NCBI RefSeq assembly: GCF_000002425.4
Contig: NC_037255.1
Span: 24,331,389 to 24,395,388, forward strand
Origin: Physcomitrium patens
Taxonomy: Eukaryota > Streptophyta > Bryopsida > Funariales > Funariaceae
Reading direction: 5' to 3'
DNA: 64,000 bases
Shown: in pieces, positions 38,749 to 50,211 of the stretch
How the letters are laid out: every line of letters begins with the position of its first letter
Position numbering within the stretch: position 1 is the stretch's first letter
Program-made: the position numbers and the translations under genes
Notes under the pieces: model-generated
Told to the model about the DNA's origin: nothing
Database searches by the model: none
The model's input: only the letters and a program-made list of their open reading frames with translations

Positions 38749-39329
38749 CCGGCAACAGGCTTTACCTTCTTATCTACCGTTTTATATCTCGTCTCTACAG
38801 TGACTTCTGGTGCTTGAAAAGATTCAAGTATGGTATAAACCTCTCTTCAATGAATCTCAACAATCTTATCATTATTCCCTAACCCAATAGATGTAATCAA
38901 TTCCAATGAATCTTCCAGTCCATTTTCTTCATAAACACCTATAATCCTCTCATCATCTTCCAATGTACATAACTTGCATAATTGTCCTTCAATATCATAT
39001 AATCTTTTTCTTTTTTTTCTTTTAAAATCATCAATTTTCTTATACATAATATTTCCATTCTCTAATATACCAATAAAACTCGCATCAAAGGCACCTTCAT
39101 CTCGCGAGAGTACCTCCTCCTTTGTACCTCCATAATCTCGCTTTACAGTGGTACCTCTCCAAAATCCATAAATCCTTCAACAATCTTTGGCAATGGTTTC
39201 TCCCTCAACCTATCTCGATTCCGTTCATAGTTAGGAGGTACTATTAGAAATTGTACAACTTTCCTCCCATCTTCGCTCCGTACCTTTGTATAAGCAAAAC
39301 CATCATCAAGTAGTTTTGTTTCCATCCGT
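38749..39329 (-). pseudogene. B2 protease end and reverse transcriptase start
   Basis: The minus-strand reading includes PPNYERNRDRLREKPLPKIV (39240-39143 region) and LYDIEGQLCKLCTL, both collinear with B3. The frame change between protease and reverse transcriptase seen in B3 (GTACCACTGTAAAG) is also present here. The segment is bounded by B3 on the left and by the solo LTR on the right. Confidence 0.85.
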
Positions 39330-40662
39330 TGTCGTATTACGTGCTTTCCTGCTCGAGAACGCGCCGGGCGTCTGGCTGTAGAAGGTAGTATGGAGATCCG
39401 CCGATAGTCAAGCAGTCTATCAGTTTTTACTGCTGGAATATAAACGACTGCAAGAATACACCGTAAATCTTTACTGATGTCCTTCGACTGCTTGTCGAAG
39501 TCCTTTTTTTGCCCCAGCCGGTAGGTCTCTAGACGTTACAGAGAACCCTGAACAACCCAAACTGTTAATCTTCAATACCCCTTTGTACTTACGATCTTGT
39601 ATCCACTGACTGTCCTGTTAGATTAACCCAATAAATTTCATTCACTCCGCATACTCAATCCTATAGACACCCCTTTAATCCTTCAATCACAGACGTAACT
39701 CGATTTCACAAAACAGTCAAGAGTATTCAAACCCACTTCATTTAAAAATCCCGATTCACCATTACAACACTGACTTCAGCAGCGATTGCCTCAGTCGTCC
39801 CAAAACTCTACGAAGAAGAAAAATCCAAATTCTATGTCTTTCCTTCCCCGACCCGAAGCATGAAGCTCTTCTCTCTAATTCCCCTGATCTTCCAAAAACC
39901 TCCAATGAAAACCGAACTAGTAACCTTGCAAAAGCTTGAAAACTCGCTCCCCCCGATTCCCTCCGAAAAAAAAACCTTCCCCCTCAAAACTATATCCCCC
40001 CTAACCTTATCCTCTGAATTTCTTCAATCTTCCGTCTTAGGTCCGAAATTGGCTCCCACTTCAAGCTTGGATCCGAAATTGGCTCTCGCCGTCAAGCTTT
40101 CTCCTCCGTTTTTACCTTTAAGAAATCCATTTACCGAAAACAACGTTCTCTGAAACGGCACAGAAAACAGGACAGCCTGAAACAGAATCAAACCCCGTAA
40201 TCGGGACCACATTGAGTCGCCCGACCAATTCAGGTCCTATATTGGGAAAGATGCCCATAGTAACCTGGATGTTCCTGTAATTGGGTCAAATTGGTCCTCG
40301 CGTCAGATTGGCTAAGACCCGTAGTAAGACCTGGATTTCCCGTAATTAGACTGCATTGGGTTGACCGGCCAATTCAGGTCTCATATTGGATAAGAGGACC
40401 CGGATTGGATTATCGAAATTGGATCCAATTGGCTTCTCGAACCCGTCGTGTGAATTGGTCCTTGTCTTCTTGCTGACTCCCGTTATTGGAATCGAATGGA
40501 GCATTTCAGTATGCCTCGGCTGACTGTAACGGAGTGACTGAACCTGACCACTCAATATTTGTGCTGGAGTTGGTTGATGCTCCCAATATTCGAGGTAATT
40601 GAATATTAATAAAATTCCCCTTTCTTTTTATTTTCACTGTATACTCGTGTTACAACACGACA
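39330..40662 (-). mobile_element. Solo B-type LTR inside the B2 protease
   Basis: 1333 bp, from TGTCGTATTACGTGC to TTACAACACGACA. Perfect 4-bp TSD CCGT on both sides. B3 shows the empty site as CATCCGTGTTGCC on the minus strand. Open frames inside it are not genes. Confidence 0.93.
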
Positions 40663-41811
40663 CCGTATTGTCGTAATATAAGGTTGTCCTAAAATCAACG
40701 GATAAGACGTTGTATCTTGAACAAAGTAATTTTGCTCCGTCGCAACATCCCCAATCCGAATTTTGACATCTGGACAAGCTCCATATAATTCGCCCCATGT
40801 ATTATTAGCCGCTCGAATTGCCCATCCATGTTCCATATCAATCGGCCATTTTTGCTTCTTATAAAGATCTTTAGACATGAGATTTATTTCAGAACCATGG
40901 TCGACTAAAGCAACTATTGGTTCTTCTATATCTCCTACCTTCACCAATACCTCAGTAGTTGCCCTTGTTTAATGTTTTTGAGTATAATGGCTCAAAGTTT
41001 CCATTTCCTTGTCACTAGAATCTTTGAAATGTACTCGTTGATTATACCCATTCTTTTCATTTGTTGGTTGCTTGTAACCAATATCAACCTCTTCTTCATC
41101 TTTATATATTCTTGCATCAATAGCATGACTCATTCCAGTTTCGCCCATTAATTACCTCTTTCGCTTAATGCTGTCAATGATGACATCATGAAACTCCTTC
41201 TTTATAATTTTCAAGACTTCTTTCAATGTGAATTCCACCTTAGCATTTAATATACGTTCTTCCAACACTCCTTTCAAATTTGTTGCCGCTTCAATGTCAG
41301 AAAGTAGCTTATAAGTAATTGATTTACCTTTATCTTTTGTCTCCTTTGTTTTTTCTTCCAATGATGCTGAGGTATCCTTTACAGGCAATTCTTGTGAAGC
41401 TGCCTCCCGAGCCTTGTCTCCTCGAGTTTGCCTCTTAGAAGAATTTCCTTCTCTAGTATCATCAAAATTTCCTCGTCTCTTTTCTTCCATCAAGGCTTCA
41501 TGTTGGCTCTTAGTAATATATGCATGAACTGAAAGAGACTCAACAGGATCCTCCCAACCTGTTCTACCTCGTATTGTAGCTGCAGTTCTCAATAACGCTT
41601 CTCGAGGTAATTTCCCTTCTTGCATTGTAGAAACGGCAGAAGCCCAAAACTCACTAGTTTTCGTACTTCCACCAATTTCATCATCTACTCTAGCACCATA
41701 ACTTGCACTTTCTCGTGCTGCTGTTTCATGCTCTTTCAAGTAATCTTGAACTAATCCACTCATTCCTCCCTTGCCAAAATAGGTTTGAAGAAGATCATCC
41801 CTATCTTCCAA
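40663..41811 (-). pseudogene. B2 protease-containing region
   Basis: It is collinear with 32762-33900 of B3, including VKVGDIEEPIVALVDHGSEI, so the DHG protease motif is conserved in both copies. At least two stops interrupt the frame (near 41152 and 40970). The right end begins just after the gag TAG region. Confidence 0.85.
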
Positions 41812-41844
41812 TACTATCTTCCCATCTTTCCAGCAAATAATTTC

Positions 41845-42852
41845 CTATCATATCATATTATTAAATTCATTGCAATCTTTTCTAATGTGTGAAGCATCAT
41901 CACACCAAATGCATCTTTGTACATATCCTTGTTTTGAAACATTCTTCAAATTATTTATAAAAGTATTCTCTTCAAGTCTTGCCAATTTGATTTGAAGATC
42001 TCGCATTCTTCGTATAATTTCTTCCATTTCCATATCTGCTTTCTTTGATAAGGATGTCGAAGGTTGAAGTGTAGGCATTGTTGGTAGTGTTGTACGTACT
42101 GGAGATTTGGATGCTTGTACTGTTTTCTGAATATTGCTCCTATCCTTCCTCCTTTCTCTTTTTGTAAGCAACCCCACCGCATCTTCAACGTTCTTCCACT
42201 TTGTTGTCAATCCTTCATCTTCTTCTTTGTCTTCAAGAAGAAGTTCTTATTTCCCTTGCAATTCTCCATCAGCAGCTTGAAGAAATAGATCAACTTTGTT
42301 CGGCTCCAATGTCAATTTTTCTACCTTCGACAATTGAGAGTACTGCCTCTCAAATTCCCTTAGTAGCTCTGTTGCTTGCAAATTCTTATTAGGTCATTCA
42401 ATCCATTCCAAAAATAGCTTCTTAGTAACGCGATCAGCATCTTTCAAGAAATATTCGTCTTTCAATGCATGTGAAAAAACCTCCCATGAATTTCCATAAC
42501 GATCCGTAATCGATGTAATGTGGTCTCTTATCTCCGGTATCATGGCAAGTCCAAATAGTGCAACCATTTTCTTCTCAGAAACCCGATTTAATTCCATTTC
42601 ACGAACATAACATCTTAAATACCTTGAAATATTCCTCCCATTAAATTGATCAATTTTATTGACCACTGCTTGCAATGTTTTGGTTGCCAAAGCTTCCTTT
42701 CGATCATTGCTTTGCTGTTGCTACATTGACAATGAGAAGGCTTGAAACATACTAGCAATAGATGGATCCATGTGCATACCTTGTCCTTTAGAAGAATCCC
42801 CACTAAAAACTCCTCCCAAAAATCCTTCAAATTTTTTATTTTCGTTTTCCAT
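41845..42852 (-). pseudogene. B2 gag
   Basis: It is collinear with B3 gag, starting at an ATG at 42850-42852 and keeping the knuckle CIWCDDASHIRKDC. The end reads ATGATATGATAGG, with the same TAG as in B3 preceded by a new TGA. Several other stops are present (for example near 42394 and 42247). Confidence 0.85.
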
Positions 42853-42922
42853 AAAATAAAGATAAAATCAACCGAAATCCAATACCTTCCACCTCAAGCT
42901 TTCACGTCAGGTTCACCACTTT

Positions 42923-44274
42923 TGTCGTATTACATGCTTTCCTGCTCAAGAACGCGTCAGGCATCTAGCTGTAGAAGGTAGTATGGAGATTCGCCAATAG
43001 TCAAGCAGTCTATCAGTTTTTGACTGCTAGAATATAAATGACTCCAAGAATACACCGTAAATCTACACGGATGCACTTCGACTGCTTGTCGAAGTCCTTT
43101 TTGCCCCAACCGGTAGGTCTCTAGACAATACAGAGAACCCCGAACAACCCAATCTGCTAATCTTCGATACCGCTTTGTACTTACGATCTTGTATCCACTG
43201 ACTGTCTTGTTAGATTAACCCAATAAATTTCATGCATTCCGCATACTCAATCCTATAGACACCCTTTTAATTCTTCAATCACAGACGTAACTCGATTTCA
43301 CAAAACAGTCAAGAGTAATCAAACCCACTTCATTAAAAAAATCCTGATTCACCATTACAACACTGACTTCAGCAACAATTGCCTCAGTCTTCCCAAAACC
43401 CTATGAAGAAGAAAACCCAATTCTCCGTCTTTTCTTCCCCGACCCGAAGCATGAAGCTCCTCTCCAATCTCCCTGATCTTCAAAAAACCTCTAATGAAAC
43501 CGAACTAGTAACCTTGAAAAATAACTTGAAGCTAGCTCTTTGATCCAAAAAACCCCCGATCTAAAAAAAAAACCCCCCCAAAAACTTATTCTCCCCCTAA
43601 CCTTATCCTGTGAATTTCTTCAATCTTCCGTCTTGGATCCGAAATTGGCTCCCACCGTCAGAGCTTAGATCTAAAATTGGCTCCCGCCGTCAGAGTTTTC
43701 TCCTCCGTTTTTACCTTTAAGAGATCCATTTACCGAAAACAACGTTCCCTGAAATGGCACAGAGAATAGGACAGCCTGAAACAGAATCGAAACCCCGTAC
43801 TCAGGTCCACATTGAGTCGCTTGACCAATTCAGGTCTCATATTGAGTAAGATGCCTGTAGTAATCTGGATATTCCCGTAATTGCATCAAATTGGTCCTTC
43901 GCGTCAGACTGGCTGAGGCCCATAGTAAGACCTGGATTTTTCCGTAATTAGACTGCATTGGGTTGCCCGACCAATGCAGGTCTCATATTGGGTAAGAGGA
44001 CCCGGATTGGATTCTTGAAATTGGATCCAATTGGCTCTTCAAACCAGGCTCATCCGTCGTGTGAATTGGTCCTTTCTCTTCTTGCTGACTTCCGTTATTG
44101 GAATCGAACGGAGAATTTCAGTATGCCCCGGCTGACTGTAACGGGGTGACTGAACCTGGCCACTCAGTATTTGCATTAGAATTGGTCGTTGCTCCCAATA
44201 TTCGAGGTAATTGAACATTAATAAAAGTCCCCTTTCTTTATATTTTCACGGTATACTCGTGCTACAACACGACA
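42923..44274 (-). repeat. 5' LTR of B2
   Basis: 1352 bp, pairing with 25785-27136. The primer-binding site (TGGTGAACCTGACGTGA in element orientation) lies immediately inside it at about 42903-42919. Confidence 0.9.
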
Positions 44275-44978
44275 CCGGGAATGTCCTTTTGGTAGAAGGA
44301 TCTCTTAAAGGTAAAAACAGAGGAAAAAGCTCTGACGACGGGAGCCAATTTCGGATCCAAGATGGAAGATTGAAGAAATTCAGAGTTTAGGGTTTGAAAG
44401 AAGAGAGAATTAGGATTAAAGGGTCGGGAAGATGAGCTTCATGCTTCGGGAGGAGAAAAAAAGACAGAGAATTGGGTTTTTTTTTTTTTTCTTCAGAAGG
44501 TTTTGGGAAGACTGAGGCAATCGTTGCTGAATAGTCGATGTGTTGTACTTGTGAATCAGGATTTTAATGAAGTGGATGTGATTACTCTTGACTGTTTTGT
44601 GAAATCAAAGTTACGTCTGTGATTGAAGGATTCAAAGGGTGTCTATAGGATTGAGTATGCAAAGTGAATGAAAATTTTTGGGTTAATCTAACAAGACAAT
44701 CAGTGGATACAAGGTCGTGAGTATAAAGCGGTATCGGAGATTAGCAGATTGGGTTGTTCGGGGTTCTCTGTAACGTCTAGAGACCTACCGGCTAGAGCAA
44801 AAAGGACTTTAGCAAGCAGTCGAAGGACATCCATATAGATTTACGGTATATTTTTGTAGTTGTTTATATTTCAATAGTCAAAAACTGATAGACTGCTTGA
44901 ATATTAGCGAATCTCCATACTACCTTCTACAGCCAAACGCCCGGCACATTCTCGAGCAGGAAAGCACGTAATACGACA

Positions 44979-45253
44979 GCGTAATCATCATTGGCTTTGG
45001 GATTGAAACATTCTCTAGCATAATGACGAACCTGTTTGCAACGGAAATGAAAAAGTGGTCTTTCTACACTCCCATCATGCATATTGGGTATTTCCATTGG
45101 TATATACCTACTAGACTTGTTCCATGTAGGGTTGGAAAATAATCCTAGTCGTCCTATTGGTACAGAGGATACTTGGTTTGATGACGCCGGTGGAGTGACA
45201 TTAACTGATCTTGAATATTGGCACTGGAATTGGCCATTGTTTCTAACATCCAA
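44979..45253 (-). pseudogene. Right half of a gag-like zinc-knuckle segment in LTR y
   Basis: The minus strand reads FHFRCKQVRHYARECFN: the CX4HX4C part of a knuckle is intact, but the first Cys position holds His. Upstream is NVTPPASSNQVSSVPIGRLG, unlike B3 gag. It continues in frame into 25190-25393, giving two knuckles in a row. The flanking sequence on the right (from about 45205) is ordinary B-type LTR, so the segment lies inside an LTR. Its origin is unknown; a gag of another gypsy family is the simplest source. Confidence 0.5.
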
Positions 45254-45325
45254 GATGACTAAATATTAATAATATCTTTTCCATTTATATTTTTATCATA
45301 TAGTCATATTGCAACATGACAATGA

Positions 45326-47200
45326 TGACTAGACTCGATGCACCTTTTCAATAATAACACTATTCTTAAAATGAATCTACAATTGTAAAGAGGTCTTTGT
45401 TGTAGATCTCATAATTAATCTCGATTATTAAAAAAATTCTAAAATATAAAGCTATTGTATGGACCTTGTCATCAACTCCCATTAATTTAATATTATATCT
45501 AATACAAAGTTTGATGCATCTATTTCTATGAAAAATACCTTGAAAAAGTCAACATAATATAAAATTGGTACAAAATAAATCCCTTTATTAAAACATCAAA
45601 CAATGCTTTGGCTTCTTTATTCTACTTAAGTTTGTTTTTACAAGTCAAATGTATAAGTAGAGCTACAACTTGAAAAAAATTCTTGATGAAGATCTGATAG
45701 TAATTTACAAAGCTTAAAAGACATTGCTTATCTCTTACTATTCTTGAAATCTTTCAATTTATGATAGTCTGGACCTTCTTTGGCTCCATCATTAGCCCTT
45801 TGATAGAAATGATGTATCCTAAGAAGTTAACTTGAGTAGTATGGAATACACACTTTTCTAACTTGGCATATAATTTTGCATCTCTAAGTTTTTGTAATAC
45901 ACAATAAAGATGAACTTTATGCTCTTCTATATTCATAAAATAGATTAATATATTATTTAAATAATAAACTATAAAGTTGTCAAGAAACTCATAAAAGACA
46001 TCATTCATTAGATGTTGAAAAGTAATTGGTATATTTGTGAATCCAAAAGGCATGACATTATATTCAAAATACCTATACCTAATTTGAAATATAGTTTTTT
46101 AATCATCTCTTTTTTTAATGTATACCAGATTATATATTCTTCATAGATCTATTTTTGTATAGATCTTTGCTTAATTGAATTGATTAAGAAGTCTTAAAAT
46201 CAAAGATAGAGGATACCTATTCTTGATGGTGATCATGTTGAGTCTTTAATAGTTTATACATATATGTAAAGATCCATCTTTTTTCTTTATTAATAAAATA
46301 GGATTTCCAACAAGAGATTTAAAATAGCATATGAAATTATTAACCAAGTTTTTATCAATATATTTCTTGAGTGTAATCAACTCATTTTGTAATAGGCTAT
46401 AGATCAATGGAACAATCATAAGGATGATGCTTTGGAAGAATATTTGTATTTTTTTTTTCAAAAACATCTTGGAAATCTTGATACTGATTAAGAATACTAT
46501 TTGACATTTTTTTACTATCAAAAATAGGTATGGCATATAAAGCAAAAAAAAAAATCCTTCTTTTGTGACATGCATGAAAGCTCTTGCACCTACTAGTAAG
46601 GATTTGGATCTATTAGACTTTTGTATTTCTATTTAATTAACAAGATTTTAGATTAAATTATTAAAAAGTTTAAAGTTATGACAAATCTAATCTATTTGAA
46701 GATTATAATTTTCTAACCAAGATAATCCTAAAATAATTGGATTAGATGGAGTTCTTATTATATTAAATATTATTATGCTATTATGATCTTTAATTGCTAT
46801 ATCTAAAGAAATAGCCTCATACATAACATCTCTAAAAGATAGTGAATGACCATCTATGACTTCTACATGTATAAGTTTAATTTTCTTGACTAACAATAAT
46901 TCTTATTTTTTGATAAAATCTTTATCAATAAAATAAGCTAAGGCTCCTAAATCTAACAAAGTTAAGACTTTGTAATTTTTTGGTCCTAAATAAACTTCTA
47001 TTGTAAAATAAGGTGAGGGGTCTGAGGAGAGAATAGGACCTTTACTAGAAATTATGCAAGATTCTAGCCACATAGTCCCTATTATACTTAAAGAAATTTA
47101 TTTTCCGACAAATTTTCTTTTTTGGCAATCATACTTGTCGTTTTGTGGTTGCATTGTTTCTTTGGATAATATTGAGTAATATGATTAGCTTCTAATCCTT
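45326..47200 (-). pseudogene. D1 protease, reverse transcriptase and RNase H start
   Basis: Minus-strand frames show a protease-end block (IILGLSWLENYNLQID, 46740-46687), a reverse transcriptase start (GNPILLIKKKDGSLHICINY at 46305-46246) and the palm block MPFGFTNIPITFQHLMNDVF with YLNN in place of the catalytic YLDD. Up to 45326 it aligns with the RNase H region of T. All frames are broken. Confidence 0.75.
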
Positions 47201-47701
47201 ATCCCCATTATACTTCTAGAAGTAAAACTCTCTCAATTTGGTTAAGAGGTCAATCTACTTACTTCTTTCAATTGAACAACTTTTTGTTGCAGACTCTAAA
47301 CTTCTTCCATAGATGTAAGAATAGTATCTCCATGATTCACATTGAAAATACATAAAATTCATACTTTTAGAGTATTGATAAGCTTATGAAGATTTGCAAT
47401 AGTTACAAATCCATTTTTATTTCTATTCAAAATAGCATCCATAATCTTTCTTTGCATAGATAATTCAAACAAAATTTTAAAATTAAATTAAAAGAAGGTA
47501 ATTTGTAACCTCTAATAAAAAATAAAAATTTCTACAAAGAGAGATAATTCACTCTCTTTTAGAAAAAAATCAATGTTAGAAAATAAGATTATTTTTTTAA
47601 AGATGGATAATCCACATCCTTTAAAATACAATAATAGAAGTGGGACAATCCACTCACTTCTAAAATAAAACAAAAATAATAAGTTAGCACTCTTGTTAAA
47701 C
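47201..47701 (-). other. D1 gag remnant and leader
   Basis: Gag is reduced to a short N-terminal piece. The leader has two degenerate units around GATAATCCA / GACAATCCACTC, the same kind of unit that occurs three times in T (58606-58980). Much of gag is deleted. Confidence 0.5.
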
Positions 47702-48238
47702 TATCAAAGACATGCATCTCAAAAAAAAAATCCTCAATACATTCTTATGTCATTGAAAAGAACTAGAAAGTCACTCAAAGATGATATAATATTCAACTAC
47801 AATGGCTATTGTCAAAAATAAGAAGATTAAAAAGTCTTGAAACAAGACTAAGGATAAAGAAGGTATTGACAAGAGTGAAGAAGGCTTCATTCTTATGTCC
47901 ATATATACTCTTAACTAAGAGCTATGTGGCAATGTTCTATAGGATCTCTAAAATATGTTGATTTTATAAAAACACATATTCTAACTTACAAGATAATTTT
48001 TCTATATATGTGCCATATAATTAGCTTATTCTGTAAGCTACTAACACATGATTAATTTGTTAACCAAATTTCTAACCTATCAATCACCTACAAAGACATG
48101 TAAAGTCAAAACAACATCTATGAAGCTTCTAAAAAGTTTTGCTATAAGATATTATAAAATTAATCTACTTTTATTTATTTTTATCTACTTCTACATAATC
48201 ATAGGTATTTATTAGTATACATATATATATCGGTGACA
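47702..48238 (-). repeat. 5' LTR of D1
   Basis: 537 bp, pairing with 18195-18741. It starts TATCAAAG and ends CGGTGACA in plus coordinates. Confidence 0.75.
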
Positions 48239-48780
48239 AGCACTTTCTTAAGGCAAATTCTTTCTACCTTGACAATAATGATGTCATGATTTCATGTTTT
48301 TCAAATGCAAATCATGTAGCAATGACCAATGGTCAGTCTAAACTTTTTTATATTTTCATTTATAATATATATCTATTAATAGCTACCTTGAAGGTCTAAT
48401 TTACTAAAGATGGTTGTACCTTAAATTTGGTCAAAAAGATCATCAACTAATAGAAGTAAACATGAATTTTTGATGGTTTGCTTATTCAGGCTACGATAGA
48501 TAATGCAAAGTTGAAGTCCACCATCCTTTTTGGATGCAAAGAGTATAAAAACTCTTTATGGTGACATGCTACCTCAAATATTATCCTTTTCTAAGAATTT
48601 ATCCAACATCTTTTGTAAATATTAAAGTTCATTTAGTTCTAGACAATAAATTAGCCAACTTGATAATTTGGCCCCAAACAATAGTTCTATTTAGAAGCAG
48701 CACCTTGATTGGATGGCATGCTATTAAATAAGTTAGTTGAAAAGGCATCCTGATATTCATATATGAGTTTCTTTATATAT
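48239..48780 (-). pseudogene. F reverse transcriptase remnant
   Basis: The minus strand reads [16 protein letters not shown] and DDLFDQI followed by TTIFSKLDL, the fingers and first palm blocks of a gypsy reverse transcriptase. The part after SKLDL cannot be followed. It is cut by a solo LTR at 48781. Confidence 0.65.
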
Positions 48781-50207
48781 CATTGTATTACGTGAAGCCT
48801 TGCTCGAGAATACACTTAGCACTTCGCTATGAAAGATAGAAGAAAAATGACAACAACAAGATCTTAAATTTAATAGAATCCTAAATCATTCCAATTGAAT
48901 CTTAAAAATGCTAATCAAGCTTTAATCAAATCTAAAAAAACCTCAAAGAATTATGAAAGAAGTATGAAAAATTTCTAAAGAAATTCAAATGAAGTATTAA
49001 AATAAAATCTAAAATATATCTTAAATAAATTCCAAGAAAATCTTAAATTAATCCTAGTTAAAATCCTAGTAGTTCTTACTTAAATCCTTAGTCAAAGTCT
49101 GACTAGATCCTAAATAAATCCTAAATCTTAACCAATTTTTAAATCCTAAATCAAATCCTAATCAAATTAACTTAACCAAGGAGCAATTTAGAACCTCAAT
49201 ATCTATCAATTATATCATTGAACTTTCTTAAGATTTTACATACCTTTCAATAACTAAGTTGACAAGAAGTATACAAAATTTGAAGAAGATTGAACTTACC
49301 AAATGGAAGATTGAATCTAAATTCTGCTCAAGCATTCACCAGCCTCCTATTCTAATCTGAATGTTGAACTTCCAATGCCAATATTTCCTTCTTGAATTGT
49401 TAAATTGTCTCCAAAATATACTTAAAATATGACAAATAAGTCTAGTTTTCATACAAAAAAAAATTACTTCAATCTAGTCAATAAATTACTAAAAATCTTA
49501 AAAATACTTATTGACCTTTAAATTCCAATTTTCTAAGACTTCAACTTGCAAAAACCTTCACACACTTTGATATAACTATTCGATTTATCTCAAAATTTTT
49601 ACACATACTAAAAACTAAAATACTAATACAATACTTAAAATTCACTTATATATACACCACAAAACATAAGAGATCCTAAATTTTATAAATATAGTTTTAT
49701 TTTTTAAAATCTAATCCAACTAAGAATATCACTAAATTTGAAAATCTTCCTAAAACCAAATATTCACTTGATTGACATAAAACTAATGCTGAAAAATCTT
49801 TTTGTAAGTCTACTTTCAAACTCCATTCTTTGATCTTCCAAAGAATCCTAGAATTATTATAGATATGTAGCTTTGTACCTTGGGATCTAATTTCGACCTT
49901 GGTTGACAACCAGTCTTCTTTGCATATCAATATTTAACAATTTGAAGTAATTTTTACTTAAACCTATTGATAATTCTTTTCTAAATATGTCTATATTAAT
50001 TAATTATTCTATTTACTTTGATTTGAGGTATTTATGCTCCTATAAAGTAAATAGAAGCGCCTACTCTAAAAGATAGTATTAAGACAAAAAAATTTATTAT
50101 CCTCCTATTATTTATCCTTATTTTTCTATCACAACTTTTTACTAGGCTTTTCTATAACAACACCCATGTTTTCATTTTTTATCATATAGTTGTATTACTA
50201 CACAAAA
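48781..50207 (-). mobile_element. Old solo LTR of the B lineage (copy C2)
   Basis: It begins CATTGTATTACGTGAAG, with the conserved B-type terminus mutated by transitions, and ends ...TATTACTACACAAAA. Flanks ATAT on both sides. It aligns with C1 (20336-22090), including AGAACCTCAATATCTATCAA and a stretch of AAATCCTAAATC-like units near 49090-49160. It lies in the F reverse transcriptase/gag region. Confidence 0.55.
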
Positions 50208-50211
50208 ATAT

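Larger units (their letters stand above)
25785..44274 (-). mobile_element. Element B2: full-length B-lineage gypsy element with two nested insertions
   Basis: Both LTRs are 1352 bp. Flanks CCAG and CCGG are a 4-bp TSD with one transition. Without B3 and the solo LTR inside it, B2 would be about 8.7 kb. The coding region reads leftward: gag, protease, reverse transcriptase with RNase H, integrase. Many stops interrupt it. Unlike B3 it keeps the integrase HHCC zinc-binding region. Confidence 0.9.
25394..44978 (+). mobile_element. LTR x: solo B-type LTR split by element B2
   Basis: It starts TGTCGTATTGTAATACGAG and ends AAGCACGTAATACGACA. Own parts are 25394-25784 and 44275-44978, about 1095 bp in total. 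Flanks GCAT and GCGT make a 4-bp TSD with one transition. The two halves join at CCATTCC/GGGAATG, the same LTR position that reads CCATCTCAGGGAACG in B3. Confidence 0.8.
22739..45321 (-). mobile_element. LTR y: old B-lineage LTR, split by two younger B-lineage insertions
   Basis: The left end TGTCGTATTACATGC and right end CAACATGACA are B-type LTR termini. Own parts are 22739-23046, 24317-25393 and 44979-45321. Flanks ACAG and ATGA can both derive by transitions from ACGG, which is what element T has at the same place. Most of y aligns with the younger B-type LTRs, but it also carries an extra gag-like zinc-knuckle segment (see the entry at 44979). No internal region of its own remains, so it is a solo LTR. 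Confidence 0.65.
18195..48238 (-). mobile_element. Element D1: old chromovirus related to T, split by B-lineage insertions
   Basis: LTRs at both ends share sequence and orientation. The flanking 5-mers AACGC and AGCAC differ only by transitions, so a shared 5-bp TSD is likely. Internal order on the minus strand is leader, gag and protease remnant, and reverse transcriptase (47700 to 45326). RNase H and integrase (22738 to 22091), then the rest of integrase and the chromodomain (20335 to 18742), follow after two B-lineage insertions. Joining the parts restores collinearity with element T: the RNase H region is cut at the position of the codons for VYTDHKN in T. Confidence 0.75.
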
